Assembly: GCA_037176905.1 (NCBI GenBank)
Contig: JBBBWG010013334.1
Coordinates: 1 to 64,000, forward strand
DNA length: 64,000 nucleotides
DNA from: Azolla pinnata
Lineage: Eukaryota; Streptophyta; Polypodiopsida; Salviniales; Salviniaceae
Reading direction: 5' to 3'
In this document: piece by piece, positions 33,289-45,127 of the stretch
Numbering within the stretch: position 1 is the first letter of the stretch
Layout: every line of letters starts with the position of its first letter
Translations under genes and position numbers: made by a program
The notes under the pieces: generated by a model
Seen by the model: only the letters and a program-made list of their open reading frames with translations
Databases searched by the model: none
What the model was told of the DNA's origin: nothing

Positions 33289-36200
33289 TCAATCCCCCTC
33301 CGATCCATCTGCATAGATGTTGGACATGATCGCGAACGACGCAGATTGAAGCCCCGTCAACGCGACCAATCTCTCAAACACTTGTTTCCCAACCTGGACA
33401 TTGCCCCATTTGGAGCAAGCGCTGAGGAGGATGTTCAGCAGCACATCGTCAGGTCGAAGGGGCATCGAGTTCATCAGCTCCAGGGCTTCCTCGAGCCTCC
33501 CAGCACGGCTGAGGAGATCGAGCATACAACTGTAGTGCTGAAGGGAAGGAATCAAGCCATGATCTCTGCTCATAGCCTCAAAGTATAGCTGCCCTTTCTG
33601 CACCAATCCAGCGTGGTTGCATACCGAGAGAACGTTGACAAAGGTTGCTTCGTTCGGCTTCACGTTCCGATCGAGCATGGTCTCGAAGGAATCGAGGGCG
33701 TGCTCGATCTCGCCTTGGCGGGCATAGCCCATGATCAGCGCATTCCAAGCGATCAGATCCTTATCAGGAATCGAGTCGAAGATGCGTCGAGCATCGGCCA
33801 TGCATCCACATTTGCTATACATGTCGAGAAGCGCCGTGAGCTGGAACGGATCGGCCTCCGATCTCGCCAAGCACATCTGCGCATGCACGCGATCGCCTCT
33901 CTTCACCGACGACTTGGAGCTGCATGCTTTCAACAGATTCAGAAAGCTCACTTTGTCGGGTAGAAGCCCTTGTTCTTGCATCGCCGAGAAGATCTCGAAC
34001 GGCTCGCCGTCGCCTTCTCGCTCGGCGTATCCGAGGATCAGAGCGTTCCACGGGAGCACATCTACAGATACGCGGCCGCCTTCCGATAGCATGCGATCGA
34101 AACAATCTGCGGCTTCTTCACAAAGTCCTCTTTCGGCGTAGCCAGAGATGAGGGAGGTCCAAGAGGAGGAACTCTGTAGAGACAATTTGTCGAAGATATC
34201 TCGCGCTTCGGAGAGCAGGCCAAGCTTCGCGTACATGTCCAGCAATGCGCTGCTCAGGAACGCATCTCCTTCGAAATTCTTCATGATTATCTCCGCATGC
34301 AGCTCTCCGCCGAGGTCTGCGTCTTCCACCATGCCGCAAGCTTTCAAGCAGCATACAAATGTGACCACATCGGGCGATATGCCCTGCCTTTCCATGCGTT
34401 CGAAGCATTCCAACACTTCATCTCCGAGTCCTTCCTCGGAGAACCCCGCCATTAGAGCATTCCAAGATGCTCTCTCCGCAGGATACGACGCCTCTAGAAC
34501 CCACATCGCCTCTCCGAACGAGCGACACTTGGCATACATGTAAACGAGCGCGTTGATCACAAAGCGATCGTCTTCGAACCCTTTCTTTGTAGCATCCACG
34601 TGCGCTTCCTGCCCTCTTTGGATGAGCTTCATGCTGCTCACAGCTTTGAGGCAGCAAACCGATGTGAAGGCATCTTGATAAACGCCTTCCGATTCCATTC
34701 TTTCGACACCCTGCAACACATTCTCACCAAACCCTCGATCCGCATACCCTCCGAGCAACGCATTCCACAACAGCGTATCACGGCTCGGCGATTCGTCAAA
34801 GACCGCTTGCGCCTCTGCAAGAAGACCGCATTTCGCATACATATCCAATACGGCACTACCCACGAAGATGTCGACTTCGAATCCCTCCCGGATAACCTCA
34901 CCGTGCATTAGCCTCCCCTTTTCTACGTCCATCGAGTTTCCGCATGCTTTTAAGAAATAGAGGAACATAACAGCATCCAGGGGCACCCCCTCGAGTCTCA
35001 TTCTCTCGGCACACTCGAGAGCTTCATCGTTCAGCTCGTTCTCAGTGTAGCCACCAAGCAACACCGACCACGAGATCGCGTCTTGTTGAGGAAGGTTGTT
35101 GAAGATTTGTTGCGCATCTACAAGGAAGCCGTTCCTGGCATACATGTCTACCATCGCGTTCGAAAGGCAGGGATCGTGTTCATAGCCCCCTTTGATAACT
35201 CGAGCATGTATCTCCTGGCCTCTGTTCATGTCTCCCATGCTACCACATGCCTTAAGCATAAAGAGAAGCGTGATTGCATCGGGCGAGACGCCTTCCGCTT
35301 GCATTCGTTCGAAGCACGATAGGCCCTCTTCTTCCCTGCCGTGGTTAACATAGCCAGCAATGAGAGCTGTCCATGGAACGACATCTTTTGTCATGAGCTC
35401 ATCAAACACCCCTTCGGCTTCTAGCAGAGCACCGCATTTAGCATACATATCTACCAAGGTACTACCCACTGAAAAATCCGCCTCAAAGCCTTCTTCGATT
35501 ATCTCCGCATGCAACGCTGCACCTGACATCAGATCTTCGGCGATAGCACAAGCTTTTAGAGTGGAGAAGTAGGTGATGACATTCGGCCGAAAACCCTGTG
35601 ATAGCATTTTCTGGAAGCAGTCGACGGCTTCTTCTCCAAAACCGTTATCTGCATACCCTGAGATGATGGCAGTCCACGAGACCACATTCGGATCAGGCAA
35701 ATCTTCGAAAACCTTGAGCGCATCGGCGAGCAGACCGCATTTGGCATACATCGTAACCAACGAGCTTCCGACGTAGACATCATTCTCGCACTCCGCTTTA
35801 ACAATATCGATGTGCAGTTCTCGGCCTTTCCCCAAAGACTTTAGACTTGAGCAAGCTTTCAAAAGGGCAATGAAAGTATATTTGCTTGGAGATACAAGAT
35901 CCTCTTGCATCCTGGAGTACAAAGTAAACGCTCGCTGGAATTCCTGCCTTTGGATGAACCCCTGCACGACACAAGTCCAAGAGAACTCTTGGCCGCGATC
36001 GAGTCTGTTGAGAGCTTGATGGGCATCATTGACATGCCCACAATCAACAAACACTGGGATAAGGACATTCCCAATGGATTCATGGGTATCCAGCCCCATA
36101 CCACATATCTGCAAATGCAAGCCTCGCAGCTCCTCTCCGCTCTTGGCCTCTCTGCATCGCTGCAGACCCGACAGAAGGCTATCTACCGTATGGTGGTGGT

Positions 36201-36324
36201 GGTGGTGGTGGTGGTGGTGGTGATCGCCGATGCGTCGAGAGGAAGGGGAGGCGTGGCCATGGGGGAGAGTCTCGTGTGTCTGGGCAAACGGAGCGCCCAG
36301 CGGAAGGAGAGATTCCATGGTCAT
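33289..36324 (-). CDS. PLS-class pentatricopeptide repeat protein, E-type, truncated
   Basis: An intronless gene of 1,011 residues from the ATG at 36324, the first ATG in frame. A short N-terminus with an 11-His run (from a GTG/CAC repeat at about 36190-36222) precedes roughly 25 PPR motifs in P-L-S triplets, seen from repeating MYAKCG or MYARNG blocks ending S motifs. The C-terminus has the S2-like motif, an E1 motif (RPDDVLLNILLSACSKWGNV) and then stops about 20 residues into E2 (MSNIYADGSEGD). Such proteins bind organellar RNA, one base per repeat, usually to specify C-to-U editing. With no DYW deaminase here, an editing role would need a partner in trans. The N-terminus is rich in His and Arg and not a clear transit peptide; the target organelle is undetermined. 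Confidence 0.93.
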   Translation of the reverse strand: MTMESLLPLGAPFAQTHETLPHGHASPSSRRIGDHHHHHHHHHHHTVDSLLSGLQRCREAKSGEELRGLHLQICGMGLDTHESIGNVLIPVFVDCGHVNDAHQALNRLDRGQEFSWTCVVQGFIQRQEFQRAFTLYSRMQEDLVSPSKYTFIALLKACSSLKSLGKGRELHIDIVKAECENDVYVGSSLVTMYAKCGLLADALKVFEDLPDPNVVSWTAIISGYADNGFGEEAVDCFQKMLSQGFRPNVITYFSTLKACAIAEDLMSGAALHAEIIEEGFEADFSVGSTLVDMYAKCGALLEAEGVFDELMTKDVVPWTALIAGYVNHGREEEGLSCFERMQAEGVSPDAITLLFMLKACGSMGDMNRGQEIHARVIKGGYEHDPCLSNAMVDMYARNGFLVDAQQIFNNLPQQDAISWSVLLGGYTENELNDEALECAERMRLEGVPLDAVMFLYFLKACGNSMDVEKGRLMHGEVIREGFEVDIFVGSAVLDMYAKCGLLAEAQAVFDESPSRDTLLWNALLGGYADRGFGENVLQGVERMESEGVYQDAFTSVCCLKAVSSMKLIQRGQEAHVDATKKGFEDDRFVINALVYMYAKCRSFGEAMWVLEASYPAERASWNALMAGFSEEGLGDEVLECFERMERQGISPDVVTFVCCLKACGMVEDADLGGELHAEIIMKNFEGDAFLSSALLDMYAKLGLLSEARDIFDKLSLQSSSSWTSLISGYAERGLCEEAADCFDRMLSEGGRVSVDVLPWNALILGYAEREGDGEPFEIFSAMQEQGLLPDKVSFLNLLKACSSKSSVKRGDRVHAQMCLARSEADPFQLTALLDMYSKCGCMADARRIFDSIPDKDLIAWNALIMGYARQGEIEHALDSFETMLDRNVKPNEATFVNVLSVCNHAGLVQKGQLYFEAMSRDHGLIPSLQHYSCMLDLLSRAGRLEEALELMNSMPLRPDDVLLNILLSACSKWGNVQVGKQVFERLVALTGLQSASFAIMSNIYADGSEGD

Positions 36325-36356
36325 GTACAACAACGAAGCATCATACCGGATGCGTG

Positions 36357-36950
36357 GAGCGGGGGATCACAGCAGATCATCACCACCGGAGCTAGGAATC
36401 GCCAGCATAGATGCGAGCGAGATGAGGGGCAGGAGGAATCTGCCCAACAGATGGGGGCGAAGATATCTTCTCTCTGATCACGAGTCAGTCAACAACATGA
36501 CCACATCTGCCCATGGCATGATTGGGCTATGGGGAAAGAAGCATCAGGGAGCAGGGGATCACAGCAGATCATCACCATCGGAGCTAGGAACCGCCAGCAT
36601 AGATGCGGGATGAGGAGGAATCTGCCCAACAGATGGGGGCGAAGATACCTTCCATTCCTTTTCTCTGATCACGAGTCAACAAACATGACCACATATCCTC
36701 CTTCTTCTTCTGCCCATGGCATGATTGGGCTGTGGGGAAAGAAGCATCGGCGAGCAGGGGATCACAGCAGATCATCACCATCGGAGCTAGGAATCGCCCG
36801 CATAGATGCGAGCGAGATGAGGAGGAGGAATCTGCCCAACAGATGGGGGCGAAGATATCTTCCATTATTTCCTTCTCTCTGATCATGAGTCAGTCAACAA
36901 CATGACCACATATAGTCCTTCTTCTTCTGCCCATGATTGGTCTGATGGTG
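36357..36950. repeat. Three-copy tandem repeat, about 200 bp, at the PPR start
   Basis: Units start GAGC(A/G)GGGGATCACAGCAG at 36357, 36549 and 36752. Each contains GAGCTAGGAA, GCATAGATGCG, GAGGAATCTGCCCAACAGAT and GGGGGCGAAGATA, then CTGATCA(C/T)GAGTCA and GCCCATG. Differences are mostly small indels. The array begins about 30 bp upstream of the PPR ATG, so it forms the 5' leader or promoter. Confidence 0.9.
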
Positions 36951-36967
36951 TCCATGGACACGGACAT

Positions 36968-36968
36968 G

Positions 36969-37004
<36 letters not shown>
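36968..37004. repeat. TTAG tetranucleotide repeat at gap edge
   Basis: About nine GTTA units run directly into the second N gap. Confidence 0.9.
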
Positions 37005-37104
37005 NNNNNNNNNNNNNNNNNNNNNNNNNNNNNNNNNNNNNNNNNNNNNNNNNNNNNNNNNNNNNNNNNNNNNNNNNNNNNNNNNNNNNNNNNNNNNNNN
37101 NNNN
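37005..37104. other. Assembly gap (100 N)
   Basis: Exactly 100 N of unknown true length, after a GTTA repeat. It removes the 3' end of the HAD phosphatase gene, whose last visible exon is open at the gap border. Confidence 0.95.
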
Positions 37105-40100
37105 GTCCAAACGATGTTTGTCGAGGATGAATTCTACAGCTTCTTGAACATCATCCACAACCTGTACCAAAATCGTAAGTCACGGTTACGGTCATCCATC
37201 CTGCTCTCCTTGTAATAAAATCTGATTCAAGATCAACAAACCATATCTGCCGGGTGTAGCTGATCATTTCCCTTGCCCTTGAAGCACCCAGTCCTTGTGA
37301 GAATGCTAAACCATGGTTTTCCAGCCTGAAATAACAAAAATACAGCTGCCAAACTAAGTGAGTGTGAAAAGGTTTAAGAAGGCGCTGGCAATCAGACCAT
37401 GGCTGCTCAACATTTCCAGTTCACAAAGAAGAATTTGTTTCTTAGACTATAATTCTGATTGAGATAGTCTCTATGAATGGGTAGCTACACTAGGACACCA
37501 ACCTCAACTCTGACTTTTCAGGAAGTGCATATGGCATTGTGAGTGGAGGCTTTGAGTTTCATCTATGGTTCCAAAGTAGCACAATTACAATAGTTGCGAA
37601 CCAAATACATCTCCCCAAATCAAGCGTATATAATAAAATGATGAGTGACATATACAAGGCTCACATAAAATGATAAACTGATAGCCAGTTTGGTGAAATG
37701 CTATAATATTGTAAATAGCGATAATCGAGTGTTTCCTGTTAGTAAATTGTCATCCCTACCTGCCTTGCCCCAAGGATGTCTGTAGCTGGATTATCTCCAA
37801 TCATGTATATGTTTTCAAACTCAGTTGACTGAAATTCTTGCTTGTTGAATTCGAGTTCCAACATTTCTACTAGTCTAAGTAATGCTATTTCTGCATATCG
37901 AAAAACAGGTACATTTGGTTTCCCATATGCTACATATCTCAAAGGCTCCTTCGCAATCCTGACACAATGCACGTAAATTTAATAGGCGAAAAAAAGATCC
38001 TAGCAGAACCATACGTATGTTAATAACCCGAAGTCCAGATAGTAGCCTAAATTCATTTTAAGATTGTTCAGTTAACCACTTTGGAAAGCATATATAGCAT
38101 GAATAACGCATACCGATTATAAACTGTTTCAAGTGCCATGCGGAAGGCTCCCATGCCAAGCCTCTCCACAGGAAATGCAGCCTGCTTCCAAATTGAAAAT
38201 CAAAAACAGAGTACACTCATCTTATATGTGTCTTATTTCCAATGACTCACCTGATACTCAAAATCATCAGCTGCAAAATACAATGGAGGTTGCCTACCAC
38301 AGGTTTTCCCTGGACAACCACCAGATCGCAATACATCACACAAAACCTATTCAAATGTTCACAGCTCCCCATTTTAAACTGCAGCTGTGATGCTTAAAGA
38401 ATTTCAACACAAGAAAATGATGATATATCCATGAAAAAAATGAACTCATAAATAAGAAAACACATTAGACATTCTTAATAGAAATCAGAGACAATTGTGT
38501 ATCATTATGTACTTCTAAATGCCAACTATCCAAGATAGAGCATACGTACATCTACTTTCCACATTTTTCAATAGCCTTTTCTTTCTAGTGCTCAAAGCAT
38601 GAAGCATTGGCCAATCTACATGGCCACCATAGCTACTTATCTTACGATTGGGAGCCCTGAAGACTCTCACCTCCTAGAGCTTGCAAATTTGATCCCTCAA
38701 ATCCATTAAACTGAATTATTCAAAGGAAATCTAAAAGCATTATATATTCCCATAAGTTCAATGGTTGTCTCACTTATTCAAGCCAGTACTAGCTTCTTAA
38801 TCAATTTTTACAACACCCACCAGAAGATTCAATGAAATGGGTCATCTTTTGGTTGGCCAAAAGGAATTCTCAATTTTAAAAACCTTTCCTGAACTTTGGG
38901 CCAACACTATGGCTGTGATCATTCGGATGAGAGTAGATGTTACATTAACTCAAGTAACTCGAACAACGTAATGTTATGACCATAAAATAAACTTCATCAA
39001 TCTTTAACATTTTTAACTGCACATGACATTGTTGCATTTTATAAATGTAGATACCTGGATGTCTCTTCCCCAATCAACTGGATCACTAGCAATAAATACT
39101 GCTTCAACAGGCTTTGGTGTGGATAATTTTTCTTCAGTACGCATATTTACATCCATCATTGACCAACGTTTGAATTTGGCAAGAGGGTCGATATCTTTGA
39201 AATGCAGAACATACTCTTCCATAGAGACAACATTCCTGAGCCAAGACGTTGCTCAACCAATCATCATGCAAACCATGTGTCTGATATAAGTTGAATGCAT
39301 ACACAAATAAGTTGCTATGTCAGTTGTGCGCTCATACAAATACCAGTTTATATGCACAATAATTCAAAATGACACTAGACATGAACACACTTATTTCAAA
39401 AAGGCAATAGACGTGAAAGAGAAATGCCACTGTTTCTTCAACAACACAAACACAAGCCCTGAAAACACAAATGAGTTATTTCTCACCGGTACCCATATTC
39501 AGCCATCAGAGCTTTTGGTTCTCCTTTTCCAACAGCCAAAACATAAGAATCACCAAAACTGTAAATGGACCAAGGTCACTTTCTATTATGTGAGTTTTGT
39601 CAATTATTAAGTAGAAAAGGAAGGTAGAAATTGTCCTGTATACCGTTCAAGAAGGTTTTTGAATGGTGTATGCCCCAAATATATCTGAAACGTCCAAAGC
39701 AATAGCCAGATCACTAACCAATTATGCACAGAATATAGTTGAAATCCATTAAAAGCAAAGTATGCTGTAGATCTACATACAGATTTTCCTCATGCTAACA
39801 ATAAGGAAAATCATGTACAAGAATACAACCTCTTACAGGGATAATTATCAATGTCATTTACACAAAGCTCGGGCAAATAATGCAATAAGAAAACCACCTG
39901 GGCTTCAAACTATTCTTCATAGAAAACAGGAGATGTATAAAGAAAAAAAGATGTATTAACGTCTCCATAGGACCATATTGGCATGTGAAATAAGACAAAG
40001 ATAGAGTTTTTTTTACCCATTTTGTGGTGGCAAATGTTTAAATCAATTTGTAGAAGATGATATTGCTTGCTTCAAGGTCAAGGGACAAGTTACAATTTTT

Positions 40101-42812
40101 GGTGATTTGCAATAACGTTTCACCTCACATATCTCAAAGATGTAAGAGGATACACAAATTTATAGTGGCTCTTTTATATATGAAAAAGATCCACATCAAT
40201 ATAAAGTACCATAATGCTCATTGCAGATGGTATACTCCACAGCATGCCAATAATGATTTACATGTAAATAAGTGAATAGAAGTAGCGTGATTGACAATTT
40301 TGTTGTTTCTGAAGGTATAAATAGTTTTCACGTGGCCAAATGGACGTTGAAGTCAGATCATAAGCCTTTATGTTGACCTCAAAAGTATGAAAAGATGTGG
40401 AAAGGTCTTTTTGATAGACCATATTTTGAACATAAAACTAAAACAGCACCCATGCATTTTGAGATGGTTGAGGATATCCTACAAGAGACCAAGCAACAAA
40501 ATAATACAACACTTAAGCATTCAAGAAAATCATCTTGACTATCGATTCCTTCTGCTTCTTCTTCTTCTGCATACATCCCAAGAGCACCAACAAATACAAT
40601 TCAAGAAAAAATAGAATGTCATGAATCTCAAAGGTATCTTAGAATGTCATGCCTTTCATCGAGATGACAGTGTAAGACTTCCTATCTGTCACCCCTCTCT
40701 TAAAAGTCTTTTGAGTGCCTCTTTAATGCATTCTTAATAAGTTTACATCAATTGAAGTACATCAAAGGTGTTTTTAAGAGATGGATACTCAAGAAGCCTG
40801 TGTCATCTATGAAGGATATATGAGGCTATTAAAAAATGCAACACCAGCTTGAGTAGTAATCACATCAAATAAGAAAACAAATGTACAGCCTCAAACCTGT
40901 TCAGGTAAAATTGGTACACCTAGCAAGCCACTAAGTTCGGATGCTTTCATGGATTCTCGTAACAAATACAATTCAAGAAAAAATAGAATGTCATGAATCT
41001 CAAAGGTATCTTAGAATGTCATGCCTTTCATCGAGATGACAGTGTAAGACTTCCTATCTGTCACCCCTCTCTTAAAAGTCTTTTGAGTGCCTCTTTAATG
41101 CATTCTTAATAAGTTTACATCAATTGAAGTACATCAAAGGTGTTTTTAAGAGATGGATACTCAAGAAGCCTGTGTCATCTATGAAGGATATATGAGGCTA
41201 TTAAAAAATGCAACACCAGCTTGAGTAGTAATCACATCAAATAAGAAAACAAATGTACAGCCTCAAACCTGTTCAGGTAAAATTGGTACACCTAGCAAGC
41301 CACTAAGTTCGGATGCTTTCATGGATTCTCGTGACCCTCCTCCTAAAATGGCATAAAGGGGTTAGCATTAAAACATGTAGATCATGCAACGTAATTAACC
41401 TTTGAATATCTAGAAATGAAAATTTCACCATTTGTTAAAAATATAAAAGGAACCCGTGCCTCACCTATAGATCAAGCATTCAAAAAAATATTTGTTAACC
41501 ATTGTTAAAAAGCATAAGTAAAAACGCAATGCAAACAAAAACAAATGTTAAATCAAGCTTCTATAGATTACAATCATTTTCAATAAAACATCACAGTTGC
41601 AGTTTTAACAAAAAGTAGTAACTTAAATAAAACATTCCAATGGATCCATGGCAAGTAACATCATTAAAGAGGTGAAAGAAAATGCCTCAAATTGTACTTA
41701 CATCTGGAAAGTTAAGGAGACCCTCTAGATTGTATAGACACTCACTATGTGCAAGTCATTTGGTTGACTTTGTCAAATAAGATAAAAAAAATTGCCACAG
41801 ATACATAAAAGGAAACTAGTAATATTGCCAAATTTTTCAGAAATATAACTAGTTTTGCTGTATTAAACCGTCCCTAGGCAAATTGGACTATTCTCAAAGG
41901 AATTGTAATGTTATATCTATAATTCACCAGATATTGGGACCTACATCTTAGGATGACTGTGATAAGTGCCCTGCACAAGAAGCTACATTTATACAGAAGA
42001 AAAATTATGAGTGATTTTGGGCCAGGATGTACACTTTTCCCCATCAAGGTAATTCCAAATTCACATATTCCCCTCATAGATGAGGTTACTCCAGGTCTCC
42101 TTGAGTATTTCAAGATAGAGACAAGCATTGCTCGACAAGCTTATTGTGTTGCTCGATAAATGGGCAAAACTTTATATATATATTCCATGAAAACGTAGAA
42201 TTTCAGATCTAGCCTGATTGCTTAATGAGTTATCCACTCTCTGAATTCCTAAGAAGATGAACAGATGTATAATTTTTGTAAGACAATACCAACTATAACA
42301 AACGGAATAGCTTACTGAGGCTATTTTTTACTGCAGCTTAAAGTGAAAATCGGTCTTCTATTGAGGTGAACAGAGCAGTTTTCCTTTACACAAGAACTTT
42401 TGTTTGTAGAAATCAGAATAGTTCACTAAGGTTATATTTTTCCATGGCAACATGGCCATTGTTTTGGGATTGAAATCGTGTCAGGCAAACGAAAAACAGA
42501 ACCTGGATTGGGAGGCATGAGATAGTTTACAAGAGTTATCTTTATCTCGATATAGTTTGCGAAGCGCCTGCTGAGCTCCAAGGATCGTCTGGCCACCTCG
42601 CAGGAGCACTCCATCGATGTCAAAAGCTATGGCTACAGGATACCTGTGGTGGCAGGTAAACATATATAACTGAGAGGGAAAAATGATACCGTGATCGAGA
42701 GAAAGAGGAGGGAAAACATACAGAAATAGAGAGACATGTGAAGAAGAAGACGATGCACGAACGCAAGAGGAATTTGTGAAAGAGAGAAATGGAAGACGGA
42801 GGGAGAGAAAGA

Positions 42813-42843
<31 letters not shown>

Positions 42844-42975
42844 AAAGTAGTACCTGCTGGATGAGGATCGAGACGACAAACAGCGATAAGGATGCAGAAG
42901 AAGCGATGGCGATGGCGATGGCGATGAAGATCTTCTGATACGCCTCAATCTCCCGAGGAAGGAAGCTACGGCCAT
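37105..42975 (-). CDS. Mitochondrial-type HAD phosphatase, HDHD5/CECR5-like (3' end in gap)
   Basis: Twelve exons, all in phase: 42975-42854, 42643-42531, 41464-41429, 41342-41269, 39684-39644, 39558-39487, 39235-39055, 38346-38251, 38181-38114, 37958-37760, 37325-37242 and 37161 to the gap; 381 codons seen. The N-terminus (MAVASFLGRLRRIRRSSS) is Arg/Ser-rich and acid-poor, as in a mitochondrial presequence. HAD motif I is FDIDGVLLRG with both Asp; motif II is FIFLTNGGG; the motif III Lys is in AYGKPN; motif IV is MIGDNPATDILGA. The catalytic set is complete, so an Mg-dependent phosphohydrolase is expected. The family is conserved from yeast to human; the plant substrate is not known to me. 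Exon 3 is only 36 nt, placed by phase and by the FLTN motif. The stop codon lies in the gap. Confidence 0.9.
40589..41332. repeat. Perfect 372-bp tandem duplication carrying most of a HAD exon
   Basis: 40589-40960 and 40961-41332 appear identical throughout. The right copy contains all but the first ten bases of exon 4. The left copy repeats that exon body (40897-40960) with its donor but without the acceptor, so it is a dead exon. Complete identity means either a very recent event or an assembly artefact. Confidence 0.9.
42815..42846. repeat. GAA trinucleotide repeat, HAD intron 1
   Basis: About ten GAA units within intron 1, close to the first donor site. Confidence 0.85.
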
Positions 42976-43014
42976 GGCGCAGCTACACGCCCGAGCTGAC
43001 ACAGTCTGTGTCAG

Positions 43015-43800
43015 GAAACCCTAATCTGTCGAATTGGAAACCCTAATTTGACGAATTGGAAACCCTAATCTGACGAATTGGAAACCCTAATCTGTCTAAT
43101 TGGAAACCCTAATCTGACGAATTGGAGACCCTAATCTGACGAATTGGAAACCCTAATCTGTCAAATTGGAAACCCTAATCTGACGAATTGGAAACCCTAA
43201 TCTGTCGAATTGGAAACCCTAATCTGCCGACTTGGAAACCCTAATCTGTCTTATTGGAAACCCCTAATCTGTCGACTTGGAAACCCTAATCTGTTGAATT
43301 GGAAACCCTAATCTGTCTAATTGGAAACCCTAATCTGTCTAATTGGAAACCCTAATCTGACGAATTGGAAACCCTAATCTGTCGACTTGGAAACCCTAAT
43401 CTGTCCAATTGGAAACCCTAATCTGTCTAATTGGAAACCCTAATCTGACGAATTGGAAACCCTAATATGTTGACTTGGAAACCCTAATCTATCGAATTGA
43501 AAACCCTAATCTGTCTTATTGGAAACCCCTAATCTGTCTGATTGGAAACCCAAATCTGTCGACTTGGAAACCCTAATATGTTGACTTGGAAACCCTAATC
43601 TGTCGAATTGGACAACCTAATCTGTCTACTTGGAAACCCTAATCTGTCGACTTGGAAACCCTAATCTGTCGAATTGGAAAACCTAATCTGTCGACTTGGA
43701 AACCCTAATCTGTCGACTTGTAGACCCTAATCTACCGAATTGGAAACCTTGATTTGTCGACTTGGAAACCCTAATCTGTCTAATTGGAAACCCTAATCTA
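43015..43800. repeat. 22-bp minisatellite of telobox units, about 35 copies
   Basis: The unit is GAATTGGAAACCCTAATCTGWC with variants (GACTTGG, TAATTGG). Almost every unit keeps AAACCCTAA, the plant telobox. The array begins about 40 bp upstream of the HAD gene ATG (minus strand), so it fills its promoter or leader. Units vary at one to three positions and are not homogenised. Confidence 0.93.
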
Positions 43801-45092
43801 TGTAATTAATCACCCAGTTAAGGTGATGATTAGACCTCGGTTATCCAAACTCAAAAGCCTTAATCGGTTTACAGAAACATCCATTAGACGTCGATTACCC
43901 AACCGAGCTGCTTAATCAGTCAGTGCAAACATTCATTAGACGCTCGGTTGCCGAATTAGAGCCCTAAATGGCATTGTTTGATGCACATTTGTCCGGAGTC
44001 GTGTGGAACTGAAAGCTAGCTAGAACGTACAATTGCGACATCTTACGAGCTGACTCGAATTGGGGTTTTTACGAATGGGCGATCTGGATGGGGGAAACGC
44101 GTCCGAAAGCATCCGATAGCAAATTCATCGACCAGAGACATCGACTGAATGGGTATCAATGGGTGCGATTATCACTAAACATAGGAGATGTCAATACCAA
44201 TCTGCTGCAACAATCCAAGCAGTATCCAACCTGCAAGAAAGCTATTGGTTTCCACAAGAGAATAACTGTGAGAGGTGAAGATTTGGACCTCATATATCTG
44301 ATCGAAGTTGAAAGGATACCTTCAGCCGGGGTAATACTAGAAATTTGGATCGAAAATTATTCATACATTGAAAGGCCAATTTGACAGTGTTCAAGGTCAT
44401 ATCGAGAGAGAGCAAAGAAGCAACTGTCGGACTTCAACAATGAAAATTCGAACATAAATTGTTGGAATAATTGGCAATTTATAACTGAAAAACTATTCAG
44501 GAAAAGTAACTGAAAAAATCAAATGATATAGCATAACCAATTGTTTTTTGGAAATATCCTTTCATTAGCTATAAAAGAAATGTCCATTTGAAGTCTAATA
44601 TTTCTTAGTGTACATTGTGGTTTGTATGCCAGACTAACAGTAAGAGAATTGGGGTAATATAGTTCCAAACAAGTGAGAAACAAAAGAAAACACAGAACAA
44701 AGCAAACTCGAATGATACAGCATAGCCTAGATAAAAAGAAAAATTTAAGGGCAAAAATTCCCATAAATAGAGATTAAAAACACAAAAGAGATTCAAATGA
44801 GATTAAAGCCATTTAAAGTGAAATAAATCAGTGAAATATTCGTGGAAAATAGAAAGTAAAAAAAAATGGAAAGAATGAGAAAATAAAGACCAAAGAAACC
44901 AATCGGAAGAAAAGATCAGAATCATGTTTCAAAAGAGCATCGAAAATAGTTGGATGGAAAATAAGAAATAAAAAAACAAATCGAGTGATGAAAATCTCTT
45001 TTTATTTTATGTTTCGTAACAAAAGGATAAAAAAATTCGTCTTTGTTTCTGCTGTAGCATCAGCAACAACAGTTCTTCTTCAATCCTCCACT
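43801..45092. other. Intergenic stretch, nothing recognised
   Basis: The first 180 bp contain an AT-rich segment with repeated ATTAGACGTCGATTACC-like blocks. The rest is A-rich with chance frames on both strands. No gene, RNA or clear mobile element was seen. Confidence 0.4.
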
Positions 45093-45127
45093 ATGGCATC
45101 CAAGTGCATCCTAAAGGAGCTCAAGGA

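Noticed and set aside
33815-35322. Many 70-130-residue frames antisense or out of frame to the PPR gene
   Set aside because: They are shadows of a long GC-richer coding exon.
40897-40960. Second copy of HAD exon 4
   Set aside because: It lacks the acceptor and the first ten bases, and using both copies would break phase. It is treated as part of the duplication, not as an exon.
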